Source: Lysobacter sp. BMK333-48F3
GTDB lineage: Bacteria; Pseudomonadota; Gammaproteobacteria; Xanthomonadales; Xanthomonadaceae
Reading direction: 5' to 3'
Length of the DNA stretch: 64,000 bases
Assembly (NCBI RefSeq): GCF_019733395.1
Contig: NZ_JAIHOO010000001.1
Span: 4,092,501-4,156,500 of the forward strand
In this document: one piece after another, positions 23,258 to 33,196 of the stretch
How the letters are laid out: each line of letters starts with the position of its first letter
Position numbering within the stretch: position 1 is the first letter of the stretch
The notes under the pieces: generated by a model
What the model was told of the DNA's origin: nothing
Seen by the model: the letters and a program-made list of their open reading frames with translations, nothing else
The model's database searches: none
Made by a program: the position numbers and the translations under genes

Positions 23258-24464
23258 TCACGCACAGCGGATTGCCCTTGCTGTCCTGGCTCCATTCCAC
23301 CGACTGGACCAGGAAGCTGGTGCCCGGGGCGAAGGTGTACTCGATCTTGTCCGGACCGTCCGACAGCGGGGTGATGTAGCTGGCCGCGTCCCAGACCCAG
23401 GCGCCCGGCGGCGGATTGGCGATCAGCACGATCCCGTTCTGGTACTGCAGGGCCTCGTCGTAGGTGCTGCCGAAGCTCCACACCATCTTGGTGGTCAGGG
23501 TGTCGCCGGGCTGGATGTAGTCGTCCAGCGCCTGCTGCAGCGGAATCTGCAGCGGCACGGTGGCGGGGCCGGCGTTGAGCGGGCATTGCAGGAACTCGAT
23601 GCCGAAATGCTCGGTGCCGAGCTGGTAGATGTCGACCTGGCCGCTGAACAGCTGCGCCTGGTCGACGATGCTGGTGCGCGGCATGGCCTGGAAGCCGGCG
23701 GCGAGCAGGCGGTTCTCGACGTCGCTGAAGCGTTGCAGCTGGATCGCCACCGCGGCCAGTTGGGTCTGCACGCTCTGCAGCGAATCGGCCGGCACCATCA
23801 AAAACGAGCGCATGTAGTCGGGGTTCTGCGGGTTGTAGGTGTTCCAGTTCGATTCCCAGATCGCATCGGCGATGCTGGGCTGGTCCAGCGGCGGCGGCGA
23901 GTGGCCCATCGCGGTGTAGCCGAAGATCTTCATCAGCACCAGGCGGGTGAACGAGGCCGTGGTCCAGTCGTAGATCGACATCGCCAGCTGGAACGAATAC
24001 GGCGTGAACGGAAACAGCCGTTCGCCCAGTGCGCGGATTTCGGCGGTGCTCTTGCCCGGCGCATCCGGGATGTCCTGATACGGCACGTACTTCTGCGCGA
24101 TCATCGCTTCCAGGTAAGCCGCATCGGCCGGGTCGATCGCCGGCAGCGGCTTGAGCGCGCCGGCGCCGCTCTGGCCGCTGCCGACCGCGGTCACCGCGAA
24201 GCGCGCGTCCGCGCTCAGGCTGAGGTCCAACTGCACGCTGGGGTTGGGCGTGTAGTCCAGGCTGACCCCGTTGCAGTCGACCAGATCCATCACCGGTCCG
24301 TTCGGAAAGCCGTTCTGGAAATCGGTGATGTCCAAAAAGCCCAGGCCGTCGACGATCAGCCGGCTCGATGCGCCGCTGCCGCCGCGCATCGCGGTCAGCG
24401 GTTGGCCGTCGCTGAACCACAGCGCCGCGCCGCTGGGGTTGTCGATCGTGCGCAGCTGCCACAT
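23232..24464 (-). CDS. Hypothetical protein with possible ADP-ribosyltransferase-like C-terminus
   Basis: 410 aa, no signal peptide. Residues 310-410 read like the second half of a bacterial ADP-ribosyltransferase: YIQPGDTLTTKMVWSFGSTY (where F-x-ST matches the STS strand, S333), GIVLIANPPPGAWVWD, then GPDKIEYTFAPGTSFLVQSV (E375 just before the x-PGT turn, as in the E-x-E motif). The first motif Arg appears replaced (DIYQLGTEHFG) and the upstream E of E-x-E is Lys, so the site is degenerate or the match is only fold-level. The N-terminal 300 residues contain mixed alpha/beta sequence with no family I know. It converges on an AraC gene. Confidence 0.5.
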   Translation of the reverse strand: MWQLRTIDNPSGAALWFSDGQPLTAMRGGSGASSRLIVDGLGFLDITDFQNGFPNGPVMDLVDCNGVSLDYTPNPSVQLDLSLSADARFAVTAVGSGQSGAGALKPLPAIDPADAAYLEAMIAQKYVPYQDIPDAPGKSTAEIRALGERLFPFTPYSFQLAMSIYDWTTASFTRLVLMKIFGYTAMGHSPPPLDQPSIADAIWESNWNTYNPQNPDYMRSFLMVPADSLQSVQTQLAAVAIQLQRFSDVENRLLAAGFQAMPRTSIVDQAQLFSGQVDIYQLGTEHFGIEFLQCPLNAGPATVPLQIPLQQALDDYIQPGDTLTTKMVWSFGSTYDEALQYQNGIVLIANPPPGAWVWDAASYITPLSDGPDKIEYTFAPGTSFLVQSVEWSQDSKGNPLCVITLQVLPG

Positions 24465-24609
24465 GCGGACCTCGGCGACGGCGGGGCGGGGCGCCCGCCG
24501 ATATTCCGCCCAACGCCAAGCCGCCGCCGGCGAGGCCAGCCCGCCGCGGCCGCCGGCCGCAACTGCGACCGCGGTCGGGATTCGCCGCGGTCGCGTTCCT
24601 GGGGGCGGG

Positions 24610-26961
24610 CTATTTGGCGATCAGCAACAGCAGCGAGCGCGCCTGCAGGCCATAGCCGGTGTTTTCGCCGCCGATCAGGGTTTCCGCGCCGGGCAGGGCG
24701 ACCGCGTTCGGGCCCTCGTTCCAGGTCGCGGTATCGGTCACCCGATACCACTGCTTGCCGTTGCCCGGCCAGGGCAGGACGAAGTTCACCGGCCCCGACC
24801 AGCCGTTGTAGGCGACGTAGATCGCGCTGGCCGGATCGGCGAACTCGCTGCCGTCGATGCGCCAGGCCAGGGCATGGTTGTCGGTCGCGTTGAAGTAGGC
24901 CGCATCGGCCTGGGCGCCGTCGGGCTTGAACCAGCGCAACTGCTCCATCACGTTGCCGTTGTTGTCCGCGCCGGAGTAGAAGCCGGCCGGGCGCAGGGCC
25001 GGATGCGCCTTGCGGAACGCGATCAGGCGGCGGGTGTAGGTTTCGTGGTCGGCTTCGATCGCGCTGCGGGTCCAGTACAGCCAGTTGGCCGGCGAATCCA
25101 GGTTGTAGCTGTTGTTGTTGCCGAACTGGGTGCGCAGCGCTTCGTCGCCGCCGGTGATCATCGGCACCCCGGCGCTGAGCATCACGAAGGCCAGGCCGGT
25201 GCGCGCGGCCTTGCGCTGTTCGGCGACCGCGCCGCCCTGGTCCCAGCTGAGATTGTGGTCCTCGCCGCCGTCGGAGGGGCCGTAAGGCCAGGGCTGGTTG
25301 TTCTGCTTGCTGTTGTAGGCGTACAGGTCGTTGAGGGTGAAGCCGTCATGGGCGACCATGAAGTTGACCGAATGCCAGGGCTTGCGGCCGTCGTCGCCGT
25401 ACAGGTCGCTGGAGCCGGCGAAGCGCGTGGCGAGGGTGCCGGCGGTGACGGTTTCCTGGCCGAGCTTGTTCTGCTTCTTGCGCAGCGCGTCGCGGTACAG
25501 GCCGTTCCACTCCGCCCAGCCGGCGGGGAAATTGCCGACCTGATAGGAGTTGCCGCCGATCGCCCAGGGCTCGGCGATCAGGTCCAGGCCGGCGCCGCCG
25601 CCGGCCGGGCGCGGCGGCAGCTCGGCGACGATCCGGTTCAGCGCGGTGCCCGAGTCGAGCTTGTCGTAGTTGAAGCAACCGTGCTGGCAGGTGTTGCCGA
25701 GCACCGAGGCCAGGTCGAAGCGGAAACCGTCGACGCCGAGGGTGTCGCGCCAATAGGCCAGCGAGTCGACGATCAGGTTCTGCGCCGTGGGGTGGCGGGT
25801 GTTGTAGTTGCCGCCGACGCCGGTGTTGTCCCAGGGGTGCTGGTAGTCGCTGCTGAGCGAGTAGTAGCCCGGGTTGTCGAGGCCGCGGAACGACAGCAGG
25901 TTGTACACGGTCAGACCGTCGCTGCCGCCCCAGGGGCCGCCTTCGCCGGTGTGGTTGTAGACCACGTCGATGTAGACCTTGATCCCGGCGTCGTGGAAGG
26001 CCTTGACCATCGCCTTCCACTCGCGGGTCGGCCCGCCCGGCGACTTGTCGGCGGCGTAGCGACGGTCCGGAGCGAAGTAGTTCAGGGTCATGTAGCCCCA
26101 GTAGTTGTCGCCGGCGGTCGAGTTCGGGGCGATGTCGTTCTGGTCGTTCTGGGTCTCCTGCACCGGCAGGAACTCGACCGCGGTGACCCCGAGCGAGGCC
26201 AGGTGGGCGGCCTTGCGCGCCGCGCCGGCGTAAGTGCCGCGCTCGGCCGCGGGCACGCTGTCGTCGTTGCGGGTCAGGCCGCGCACGTGCACTTCGTAGA
26301 CCACTTCGTCCTTGAGCGGACGGCTGGGCTTGCTGCCGATCGAGCCGGACTGCGGCGCCAGGGCGATGCCCTTGGCCGCGCAGGCGCCGCTGTCCTTGTG
26401 CCGGTGCGACGCGCCGCTGGCGTAGATCGTGCCGTCGGGGCAGGCGGCGGTGTTCGGGTCCTGGCTGATCTCGCGCGCGTAGGGGTCCAGCAGCAGCTTG
26501 TTCGGATTGAAGCGGTTGCCGGCGGCGTCGACGTCGCTGACGAAACCGGTGCTGCTGCCCTTGGTCCACGAGGCCGAATACGGCCAGTTCGGCCCCCAGG
26601 CGCGGTAGCCGTAGTACACCGCGCCGGTGATGCCGTAGCTGTTCTTGATCGTGGCCACCGGCAGGGTGGTCGACCAGACGTTGCTGGCCGCGTCCTTGCT
26701 CAGGGCGATGCGCGCGACCTCCTGCGAGCCCGAGCCGGCCTTGTACAGCCAGACCTCGACCCGGGTCGCGCGCGAGGACCAGACCCGGAAGGCGAGGTTG
26801 GCCTGCGCGGCGTCGTAGCGCGCGCCGAGCTGCTGGGCGTCGATCGCGGCCGATGCGGCCAGCGGCCAGGCCGTCGCGGCCGACAGCGCCAGCAAAGCTA
26901 TCGCAATGAAGTTGCCGCGACCGGCTGCTGCCGCAATCCCTTGCCGTTCCGTGTTCCGCAT
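24610..26961 (-). CDS. Secreted isoamylase (GH13 glycogen/starch debranching enzyme)
   Basis: 783 aa with a signal peptide (FIAIALLALSAATAWPLAASAA, about residues 18-39). An N-terminal CBM48-like domain (ANLAFRVWSSRATRVEVWLY, GYRAWGPNWPYSASW) precedes the GH13 barrel: VYIDVVYNHTGEGG (region I), DGFRFDLASVLGN (nucleophile Asp near residue 415), LIAEPWAIGG (acid Glu near 464) and VAHDGFTLNDLYAY (Asp near 536), then a C-terminal beta domain. Closest in layout to Pseudomonas-type isoamylase, which cuts alpha-1,6 branches of glycogen and amylopectin outside the cell. Cys pairs such as CQHGCFNY fit an extracytoplasmic enzyme. Confidence 0.92.
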   Translation of the reverse strand: MRNTERQGIAAAAGRGNFIAIALLALSAATAWPLAASAAIDAQQLGARYDAAQANLAFRVWSSRATRVEVWLYKAGSGSQEVARIALSKDAASNVWSTTLPVATIKNSYGITGAVYYGYRAWGPNWPYSASWTKGSSTGFVSDVDAAGNRFNPNKLLLDPYAREISQDPNTAACPDGTIYASGASHRHKDSGACAAKGIALAPQSGSIGSKPSRPLKDEVVYEVHVRGLTRNDDSVPAAERGTYAGAARKAAHLASLGVTAVEFLPVQETQNDQNDIAPNSTAGDNYWGYMTLNYFAPDRRYAADKSPGGPTREWKAMVKAFHDAGIKVYIDVVYNHTGEGGPWGGSDGLTVYNLLSFRGLDNPGYYSLSSDYQHPWDNTGVGGNYNTRHPTAQNLIVDSLAYWRDTLGVDGFRFDLASVLGNTCQHGCFNYDKLDSGTALNRIVAELPPRPAGGGAGLDLIAEPWAIGGNSYQVGNFPAGWAEWNGLYRDALRKKQNKLGQETVTAGTLATRFAGSSDLYGDDGRKPWHSVNFMVAHDGFTLNDLYAYNSKQNNQPWPYGPSDGGEDHNLSWDQGGAVAEQRKAARTGLAFVMLSAGVPMITGGDEALRTQFGNNNSYNLDSPANWLYWTRSAIEADHETYTRRLIAFRKAHPALRPAGFYSGADNNGNVMEQLRWFKPDGAQADAAYFNATDNHALAWRIDGSEFADPASAIYVAYNGWSGPVNFVLPWPGNGKQWYRVTDTATWNEGPNAVALPGAETLIGGENTGYGLQARSLLLLIAK

Positions 26962-27188
26962 CGTCGTTGCCTCGTCGTTCCGCCGCGCACATCGCGCGGG
27001 AACACTCTAGGCGCGATGCTGCGCCGCTCCGGAGCGACTGCAATCGTATTCACGGCGGGATTCGTGACGCGCAACGCTTCTGCGCGACGGTAGCGGCCGG
27101 CGCGATCGCAGTGTCGCAAGCGCTTTCTAACGACCGGATTCGGCGGACGGGCGTGCCCTCTGCTTCACGAGCTTCGTTTCGGCCCGCT

Positions 27189-27734
27189 TCACTTCACCCG
27201 ATGCTTCCCCAGCTTCCGCGCCAGCGTCCGCCGGTGCATGCCCAGCCGTCGCGCGGTTTCGGAGATGTTGAAGTCGGTTTCCGCCAGAACCTCGTGGATG
27301 CGTTCCCATTCCAGGGTCTTGATCGAGGTCTGGCGTTCGGTCAGTTCGACCGAGGCGTCGCCTTCGGCGCGGGTGAAGGCGGCTTCGATGTCGTCGGTGT
27401 TGGACGGCTTGGCCAGGTAGTGCAGGGCGCCGAGCTTGATCGCTTCGACTGCGGTGGCGATGCTGGCGTAGCCGGTCAGGACCACGATCAGCATGTCCGG
27501 GTCGTGGGCGTGCAGGGCCTGCACGCAGGCCAGGCCGGAGTCGCCGCCGGCGAGCTTGAGGTCGACCACGGCGTAGCCGGGCGAGTGCTCGCGCAGCAGT
27601 TTGCCGACCTCGGCCAGGTTGGCGGCGTGGTGCACCCGGTAGCCGCGGCGTTCGAACGAGCGGCTCAGGGTGCGGGCGAAGGCGGCGTCGTCTTCGACGA
27701 TCAGCAGCCGGCGCGGGGCGGCGTCCTCACTCAT
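27189..27734 (-). CDS. regA: Response regulator RegA/PrrA/ActR family
   Basis: 181 aa. REC domain with LLIVEDDAAF and phospho-Asp58 (AVVDLKLAGGDSGL), switch Thr (LTGYASI) and Lys (YLAKPS). A short linker leads to a Fis-type HTH, ISETARRLGMHRRTLARKLG, the nearly invariant end of RegA-type regulators. It overlaps regB by 8 bases (start inside the regB stop region), so the pair is co-translated. RegA proteins adjust respiration, carbon and nitrogen genes to redox state; the cyo operon just upstream is a natural target. Confidence 0.92.
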   Translation of the reverse strand: MSEDAAPRRLLIVEDDAAFARTLSRSFERRGYRVHHAANLAEVGKLLREHSPGYAVVDLKLAGGDSGLACVQALHAHDPDMLIVVLTGYASIATAVEAIKLGALHYLAKPSNTDDIEAAFTRAEGDASVELTERQTSIKTLEWERIHEVLAETDFNISETARRLGMHRRTLARKLGKHRVK

Positions 27735-29094
27735 CGGCGGGGGCCTCGTTGAGGGTCAGGGAGGACAGCGGCAGGCTGACCGTGACCACCGCGCCGCTGG
27801 GTTCGCGGTTGCGCGCGGCGATGCTGCCGCCGAGCTGGCGGGCGACGTTCAAGGATAGGAACAGGCCCATGCCGCGGCCGGGGCGGCCCTTGCTGGACTG
27901 ATACGGCTTGCCGAACTGGCTGAGCATGGCCGGGGCGAAGCCGGGACCGGCGTCGCTGACTCGCAGCACCAGCCGGTCCTCGTCGCGCCAGGCTTCCAGG
28001 CCGACCCAGTCGGGCGAGGCTTCCAGGGCGTTGTCGAGGACGTTGCCGATCATCTGCTTGAGGCCCGAGTCGGAGACGATGGCGACGTCGGCGCCGAACT
28101 CGTTGGCGTAGTCGAAGCCGCGCACCGGGCGGGTGCTGCGCCATTCGGCGACCAGGTCGTCGAGGAACTCGCCGACCGTGGTCTCCACTGGCGCGTCGCC
28201 GCGCGCTTCGCCGGCCGAGAGCAGGATGCCGGTGACGATCGACTTGCAGCGCTGCAGCTGGGTCTGCATTTCGTCGAGTTCCTGCAGCAACTCGGGTTGT
28301 TCGGTGAACGGCTTCATCCGCCGCCAGTCGCCGAGGATCACCGACAGCGTCGCCAGCGGCGTGCCCAGCTCGTGCGCGGCGCCCGAGGCGAGCAGGCCCA
28401 TGCGCACGATGTGCTCTTCCTCGGCGGCGCGCTGGCGCAGGTCGGCCAAGTGCTGGTCGCGAGCGCGCAGGATCCGGCCGATGCGGGTGATGAACACCAC
28501 CAGCAGGGTCGCGTTGAGGGCGAAGCACAGCAGCAGACCCTGCACGTACGGATCGGCGAGGCCGCGGGTCGGGTCGGCCGGGATCACCACCGGTCCGGAG
28601 AAGGTGGTCAGGGCGACGAAGCAGGCGGTGGTGACCAGGACCATCGCGCAACTGGCCCAGGTGCGCAGCAGCACTGCGGCCAGGGCGACCTGCAGCAGGT
28701 ACAGGAACACGAACGGATTGGCCGCGCCGCCGCTGAGGTAGAGCTGCGCGGTCAGGGTCATCACGTCGATCAGCAGGGCCAGGAACAAGGCGCCGTTGGT
28801 GACTTTCTCGCGATGCCGCCAGCGCAGCGTGCTGACCAGGTTGAACGCCGCCAGGCAGGCCAGCACGATCGCCATCGGCGCCAGCGGCAGCTGGATGCGG
28901 AAGCCGAAATGGACGAACAGGATGGTCGCGACCTGGCCGATCACCGCGATCCAGCGCAGCTGGATCAGCTGGTGCATGTTGCGCACCCCGGCGCTGGCGC
29001 GCAGGGCCGGAGACAGCAGCGGCGCGGGCGACCCGGAAAGGGGCGGCGATGCAGGCCGGGCGTCGGTCGCGCGGGGGGGCGAAGTGTCCTGCAT
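27727..29094 (-). CDS. regB: Redox-sensing histidine kinase RegB/PrrB family
   Basis: 455 aa. Five to six transmembrane helices (about residues 45-205) include the quinone-sensing signature LSGGAANPF (GGxxNPF at 122-128). The DHp domain has the H-box SGAAHELGTPLATLS (H241) and, downstream, QRCKSIVTG with Cys283 at the place of the redox-active Cys of RegB. The HATPase part has N (NVLDNALEAS), G1 (SDAGPGF) and G2 (GRGMGLFLS) boxes. It senses quinone/thiol redox state in the inner membrane and phosphorylates RegA. It follows surf1 by 9 bases, so one transcript is likely. Confidence 0.93.
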   Translation of the reverse strand: MQDTSPPRATDARPASPPLSGSPAPLLSPALRASAGVRNMHQLIQLRWIAVIGQVATILFVHFGFRIQLPLAPMAIVLACLAAFNLVSTLRWRHREKVTNGALFLALLIDVMTLTAQLYLSGGAANPFVFLYLLQVALAAVLLRTWASCAMVLVTTACFVALTTFSGPVVIPADPTRGLADPYVQGLLLCFALNATLLVVFITRIGRILRARDQHLADLRQRAAEEEHIVRMGLLASGAAHELGTPLATLSVILGDWRRMKPFTEQPELLQELDEMQTQLQRCKSIVTGILLSAGEARGDAPVETTVGEFLDDLVAEWRSTRPVRGFDYANEFGADVAIVSDSGLKQMIGNVLDNALEASPDWVGLEAWRDEDRLVLRVSDAGPGFAPAMLSQFGKPYQSSKGRPGRGMGLFLSLNVARQLGGSIAARNREPSGAVVTVSLPLSSLTLNEAPADE

Positions 29095-29103
29095 CGGCGG
29101 GCC

Positions 29104-29874
29104 TCAACGAACCTCATCGGTCGGCGGCGGTACGGCACGGCGCCGCCGGCGTTGCTCCAGGGCCACCCGCCAGGCCGCGCCGGCGACCATCAGCGCCAGC
29201 CCGAACCAGGTCAGCGCGTAGACCAGGTGACTGTTGGGAAACTTTATCACCGTCAGTCCGCCGACCGGTTCCTGCGCCGGGTCGGCGCCGGCGTCTTTCG
29301 CCCGGTCGGCGTCGACGAAGTAAGGCGCGACCGGCTCGCCGGCGAGGCCGCGGGCCACGGCTATGGCGGCGACGTCGCGCGAATGCCAGCGGTCCTGCGC
29401 CGGTTCGTTCTTGCGCAGGAAACCGCCGCCGGGCTCGCTGAGCCGCAGCAGGCCGGTCACTTCGCCGGCGGCCGAGGGCGGCGGCGCCTTGCGCTCGCGG
29501 ACGAAGCCGCGGTTGACCAGTACGATCTCGCCGGCGTCGGTGCGCAAGGGGCTCAGCAGCCAATAGCCGGGGCCGAGCTCGGTGACCGCCTGGGTGTAGG
29601 TGTCGTGGCCGGCGAGATAACGGCCGCTCAGGCGCACGTGGCGGTACTCGTCGCGGGCCGCGCTCACGCTCGCCCAATCGGCCCGCGCCGGCGGCGCCCC
29701 GGGCGGCGCGTGCACGCGCGCTTCGACCCGCTCGATCAGGTCGAGCTTCCAGGCGCGGCGCTGGACCTGCCAGCTGCCGAGCGCGATCAGGCCCGCGAAC
29801 AGGGTCGCGAACAGCAGGTACAGCGCGACCAGCGCGAAAACGCCGCGCGGCCGCCGGGCCGGGGTCGCCGTCAT
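29104..29874 (-). CDS. SURF1 family oxidase assembly protein
   Basis: 256 aa from ATG 29874 (GAGGTGG upstream; an in-frame GTG lies three codons earlier). An N-terminal helix (FALVALYLLFATLFAGLIAL) ends in the motif GSWQVQRRAWK (SURF1 has LGxWQxxRxxWK), then come a periplasmic domain with YWLLSPL and VLVNRGFVRE, and a C-terminal helix NSHLVYALTWFGLALMVAGA with the conserved NxHxxYAxTWF. SURF1 helps insert haem a into oxidase subunit I. Here it lies downstream of a bo3-type operon and a terminator, grouped with regBA, so it may serve another oxidase. Confidence 0.92.
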   Translation of the reverse strand: MTATPARRPRGVFALVALYLLFATLFAGLIALGSWQVQRRAWKLDLIERVEARVHAPPGAPPARADWASVSAARDEYRHVRLSGRYLAGHDTYTQAVTELGPGYWLLSPLRTDAGEIVLVNRGFVRERKAPPPSAAGEVTGLLRLSEPGGGFLRKNEPAQDRWHSRDVAAIAVARGLAGEPVAPYFVDADRAKDAGADPAQEPVGGLTVIKFPNSHLVYALTWFGLALMVAGAAWRVALEQRRRRRAVPPPTDEVR

Positions 29875-29953
29875 GGGTGCCACCTCGCGAACTACGGGTA
29901 CGAAGCCGCGACTGCGTCGGGGCTCATCCTAACAGCACGGGCCTTCCCGGGCC

Positions 29954-29998
29954 CTGAAAACGCGATGCCCGGAACGGTGCATCCGCCCGGGCATCGCA
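29954..29998 (-). terminator. Rho-independent terminator after cyoD
   Basis: GCGATGCCCGG (29962-29972) pairs perfectly with CCGGGCATCGC (29987-29997), 11 bp with a 14-base loop. Read on the minus strand the stem is followed by GTTTTC. It separates cyoABCD from surf1-regB-regA, which must therefore use read-through or a promoter within 29875-29955. Confidence 0.75.
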
Positions 29999-30056
29999 TC
30001 GTTTCAAAGCGGCGAAGAGCCATTGGATCCCAGCTCTCCTACGCGGTCTCCCCGCC

Positions 30057-30485
30057 TCAAGGCATGGAGCGCATATCGTGCGGCACCGGCATCATGTTGA
30101 CGTTGAGGTGGTGCATGACCCACAACGAGCCGGCCAGCATGATCACCACCAGCACCAGGGTGAAGATCAGCGCGAGCATGTTCCAGCCGCCCTCCGACTT
30201 CGTGTTCATGTGCAGGAAGTAGATCATGTGCACGACGATCTGCACGACCGCGAAGGCCAGGATCACGAAGGCGGTGGTGCCCGAGCTCGGGATCGCCTTG
30301 GACATGACCAGCCAGAACGGGATCGCGGTCAGGACCACCGACAGCAGGAAGCCGATCGCGTAGCCCTTGACGGTGCCGTGGTAATCGTCGCCGTCGTGGT
30401 GGCCGTGGCCGTGATCGTCATGGCCGTCGTGGCCGTGATGATCGTGGCCGTTGTCGTGGTGTTGATTGGCGACCGGGTGGCTCAC
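30057..30485 (-). CDS. cyoD: Cytochrome o ubiquinol oxidase subunit IV
   Basis: 142 aa from GTG 30485, which overlaps the cyoC stop (GTGA). The N-terminus is an unusual His/Asp/Gly-rich stretch of about 40 residues ([20 protein letters not shown]) that may bind metal. Three transmembrane helices follow ([60 protein letters not shown]) with the subunit IV motif [13 protein letters not shown]. It stabilises Cu(B) insertion in the oxidase. The His-rich tail is longer than in the E. coli protein as I know it. Confidence 0.93.
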   Translation of the reverse strand: MSHPVANQHHDNGHDHHGHDGHDDHGHGHHDGDDYHGTVKGYAIGFLLSVVLTAIPFWLVMSKAIPSSGTTAFVILAFAVVQIVVHMIYFLHMNTKSEGGWNMLALIFTLVLVVIMLAGSLWVMHHLNVNMMPVPHDMRSMP

Positions 30486-31111
30486 GGCAGCGCTCCCATC
30501 AGGTAGACGAAGGTGAAGACGCCGATCCAGACGACGTCGAGGAAGTGCCAGAACATCGACAGGCACAGCAGGCGGCGGCGGTTCTCCGGGATCAGCCCAT
30601 GCTTGCCCAGCTGGACCATCAACACCACCAGCCAGACCACGCCGAAGGTGACGTGCAGGCCGTGGGTGGCGACCAGGGCGAAGAACGAGGACAGGAACGC
30701 GCTGCGCTGCGGGCCGGCGCCCTCGTGGATCAGATGGGCGAACTCGTACAGCTCCAGGCCGAGGAAGGCCAGGCCGAACAGGCCGGTGATCGCCAGCCAG
30801 CCCTGCACCGCGGCCAGCTTGCGCTTGGTCATCGCGATCATCGCGAAGCCATAGGTGATCGACGACAGCAACAGCATCGCGGTGTTGATCGCGACCAGCT
30901 GCAGGTCGAACAGGTCGGCGCCGGACGGGCCGGCCGCGTAGCTGCGGCCGAGCACGCCGTAGACGGCGAACAGCACCGCGAACACCAGGCAGTCGCTCAT
31001 CAGGTACAGCCAGAACCCGAGCAGGGTGCCGTTCTGCGGATGGTGCTTGCCCTTCAGGTCGAAGAAGACCGGGCGCCCGTCGGCGGTTTGGGTGGCGATG
31101 GCGTCAGACAT
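30482..31111 (-). CDS. cyoC: Cytochrome o ubiquinol oxidase subunit III
   Basis: 209 aa with five transmembrane helices: [80 protein letters not shown] and [20 protein letters not shown]. The motifs THGLHVTFG and WHFLDVVWI are those of haem-copper oxidase subunit III. It overlaps cyoB by 8 bases at its start and cyoD by 4 at its end, so all are translationally coupled. Inner-membrane assembly/stability subunit without redox centres. Confidence 0.95.
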   Translation of the reverse strand: MSDAIATQTADGRPVFFDLKGKHHPQNGTLLGFWLYLMSDCLVFAVLFAVYGVLGRSYAAGPSGADLFDLQLVAINTAMLLLSSITYGFAMIAMTKRKLAAVQGWLAITGLFGLAFLGLELYEFAHLIHEGAGPQRSAFLSSFFALVATHGLHVTFGVVWLVVLMVQLGKHGLIPENRRRLLCLSMFWHFLDVVWIGVFTFVYLMGALP

Positions 31112-33110
31112 GGGCGGCGGCCAGTTGTTGCGTGCGCTGGTTCTCCGTAGCGGTGACTTGCTCCGCCGGGATGTAGTAGTCGCGCTTGTAGTTGAAGGTG
31201 TGGACGATGGCGGCGATCAGCATGGCGACGAAGGACACGCCGGCGACCAGCCACATCTGCCAGATCAGGGCGAACGCGCACAGCGTGCTCAGGCCGGCGA
31301 TGACCACGCCCGCGGCGGTGTTCTTGGGCATGTGGATCGACAGGAAGCCCGAAGTCGGACGCTGATAGCCGCGCTGCTTCATGTCGTGCCAGGCGTCGTT
31401 GTCGTGCACCACCGGGGTGAAGGCGAAGTTGTAGTCCGGCGGCGGCGAGGAGGTCGACCATTCCAGGGTGCGGCCCTGCCACGGATCGCCGGTTTCGTCG
31501 CGCAGCGCCTTGCGGTTGCGGATCGAGACCGCGACCTGGATCAGGAAGCTGAGGATGCCCAGGGCGATCAGCGCCGCGCCGAAGGCGGCGATCACGAACC
31601 AGATCTGCAGCGAGGAGTCCTCGAAATGGCTGACCCGGCGGGTCACGCCCATCAGGCCGAGCACGTACAGCGGCATGAAGGCGAAGAAGAAGCCGATCTG
31701 CCAGAACCAGAACGAGCACTTGCCCCAGAACGGATCGAGCTTGAAGCCGAAGGCCTTGGGCCACCAGAAGTTGATGCCGGCGAACAGGCCGAACAGCACG
31801 CCGCCGATGATCACGTTATGGAAGTGGGCGATCAGGAACAGGCTGTTGTGCAGGACGAAGTCGGCCGGGGGCACCGCCAGCAGCACGCCGGTCATGCCGC
31901 CGATGACGAAGGTGACCATGAAGCCCATCGTCCACAGCATCGGCACTTCGAACCGGATCCGGCCGCGGTACATGGTGAACAGCCAGTTGAAGATCTTCGC
32001 GCCCGTCGGGATCGAGATGATCATCGTGGTGATGCCGAAGAACGAGTTGACGCTGGCGCCCGAGCCCATGGTGAAGAAGTGGTGCAGCCACACCAGGTAG
32101 GACAGGATGGTGATCACCACCGTCGCGTAGACCATCGAGGCGTAGCCGAACAGGCGCTTGCCGCTGTAGGTCGAGACGACCTCGGAGAAGATGCCGAAGC
32201 AGGGCAGGATCAGGATGTAGACCTCCGGGTGGCCCCAGATCCAGATCAGGTTCACGTACATCATGGGGTTGCCGCCCAGATCGTTCGTGAAGAAGTTGGT
32301 GCCCGCGTAGCGATCCAGCGACAGCAGCACCAGCACCGCGGTCAGCACCGGGAACGCGGCCACGATCAGCACGTTGGTGCACAGCGAGGTCCAGGTGAAC
32401 ACCGGCATCTTCATCATGCTCATGCCCGGCGCGCGCATCTTGACGATGGTCGCGATCAGGTTGATGCCGGATAGCAATGTGCCGACGCCTGCGATCTGCA
32501 GCGCCCATATGTAGTAGTCGACGCCGACCCCTGGACTGTAGGCGATGCCCGACAGCGGCGGATAGGCCAGCCAGCCGGTGGTGGCGAACTCGCCGACGAA
32601 CAGCGAGACCATCACCAGCGCGGCGCCGCAGGCGGTCATCCAGAAGCTGAAGTTATTGAGGAACGGGAAGGCCACGTCGCGCGCGCCGATCTGCAGCGGC
32701 ACCACGTAGTTCATGAAGCCGGTGACCAGCGGCATCGCCACGAAGAAGATCATGATCACGCCGTGGGCGGTGAAGATCTGGTCGTAGTGGTGCGGCGGCA
32801 GGTAGCCGGCGTTGTCGCCGAACGCCATCGCCTGATGCAAACGCATCATGATCGCGTCGGCGAAACCGCGCATGAGCATGACCAGCCCCAGCACGATGTA
32901 CATGATGCCGATCTTCTTGTGATCGATGCTGGTGAACCACTCGTTCCAGAGGTAGCCCCAGAGCTTGTAGCGGGTAAGCAGGGCGACCACGCCGATGCCG
33001 CCCAGCGCGACCATGGCGAAGGTCGCGATCAGGATCGGTTCGTGCAGCGGGATCGATTCCCAGCTGAGCCGGCCGAAGATCAGGTGGGCGGGGTGGGGTT
33101 GTTCTGTCAT
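31104..33110 (-). CDS. cyoB: Cytochrome o ubiquinol oxidase subunit I
   Basis: 668 aa from ATG 33110. This is the catalytic haem-copper subunit. The quinol-binding residues known from E. coli are present ([10 protein letters not shown] with Arg/Asp; [11 protein letters not shown] with His/Gln), as are [12 protein letters not shown] (Cu(B) His and cross-linked Tyr), [10 protein letters not shown] (two Cu(B) His) and [12 protein letters not shown] (haem His pair). There are about 15 membrane helices. It reduces O2 to water with quinol electrons and pumps protons. Length is normal (E. coli about 660). The reading frame continues upstream of the ATG, but that overlaps cyoA and is not coding. Confidence 0.96.
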   Translation of the reverse strand: MTEQPHPAHLIFGRLSWESIPLHEPILIATFAMVALGGIGVVALLTRYKLWGYLWNEWFTSIDHKKIGIMYIVLGLVMLMRGFADAIMMRLHQAMAFGDNAGYLPPHHYDQIFTAHGVIMIFFVAMPLVTGFMNYVVPLQIGARDVAFPFLNNFSFWMTACGAALVMVSLFVGEFATTGWLAYPPLSGIAYSPGVGVDYYIWALQIAGVGTLLSGINLIATIVKMRAPGMSMMKMPVFTWTSLCTNVLIVAAFPVLTAVLVLLSLDRYAGTNFFTNDLGGNPMMYVNLIWIWGHPEVYILILPCFGIFSEVVSTYSGKRLFGYASMVYATVVITILSYLVWLHHFFTMGSGASVNSFFGITTMIISIPTGAKIFNWLFTMYRGRIRFEVPMLWTMGFMVTFVIGGMTGVLLAVPPADFVLHNSLFLIAHFHNVIIGGVLFGLFAGINFWWPKAFGFKLDPFWGKCSFWFWQIGFFFAFMPLYVLGLMGVTRRVSHFEDSSLQIWFVIAAFGAALIALGILSFLIQVAVSIRNRKALRDETGDPWQGRTLEWSTSSPPPDYNFAFTPVVHDNDAWHDMKQRGYQRPTSGFLSIHMPKNTAAGVVIAGLSTLCAFALIWQMWLVAGVSFVAMLIAAIVHTFNYKRDYYIPAEQVTATENQRTQQLAAAHV

Positions 33111-33196
33111 CTTGACTCCGAAGGTCCGCTGCCGGACCTGGCGCCCGCGGGCGCGCTGGCTAAACGAATGCGGTGGCTGAGCGGCGGCTGCGCGGC

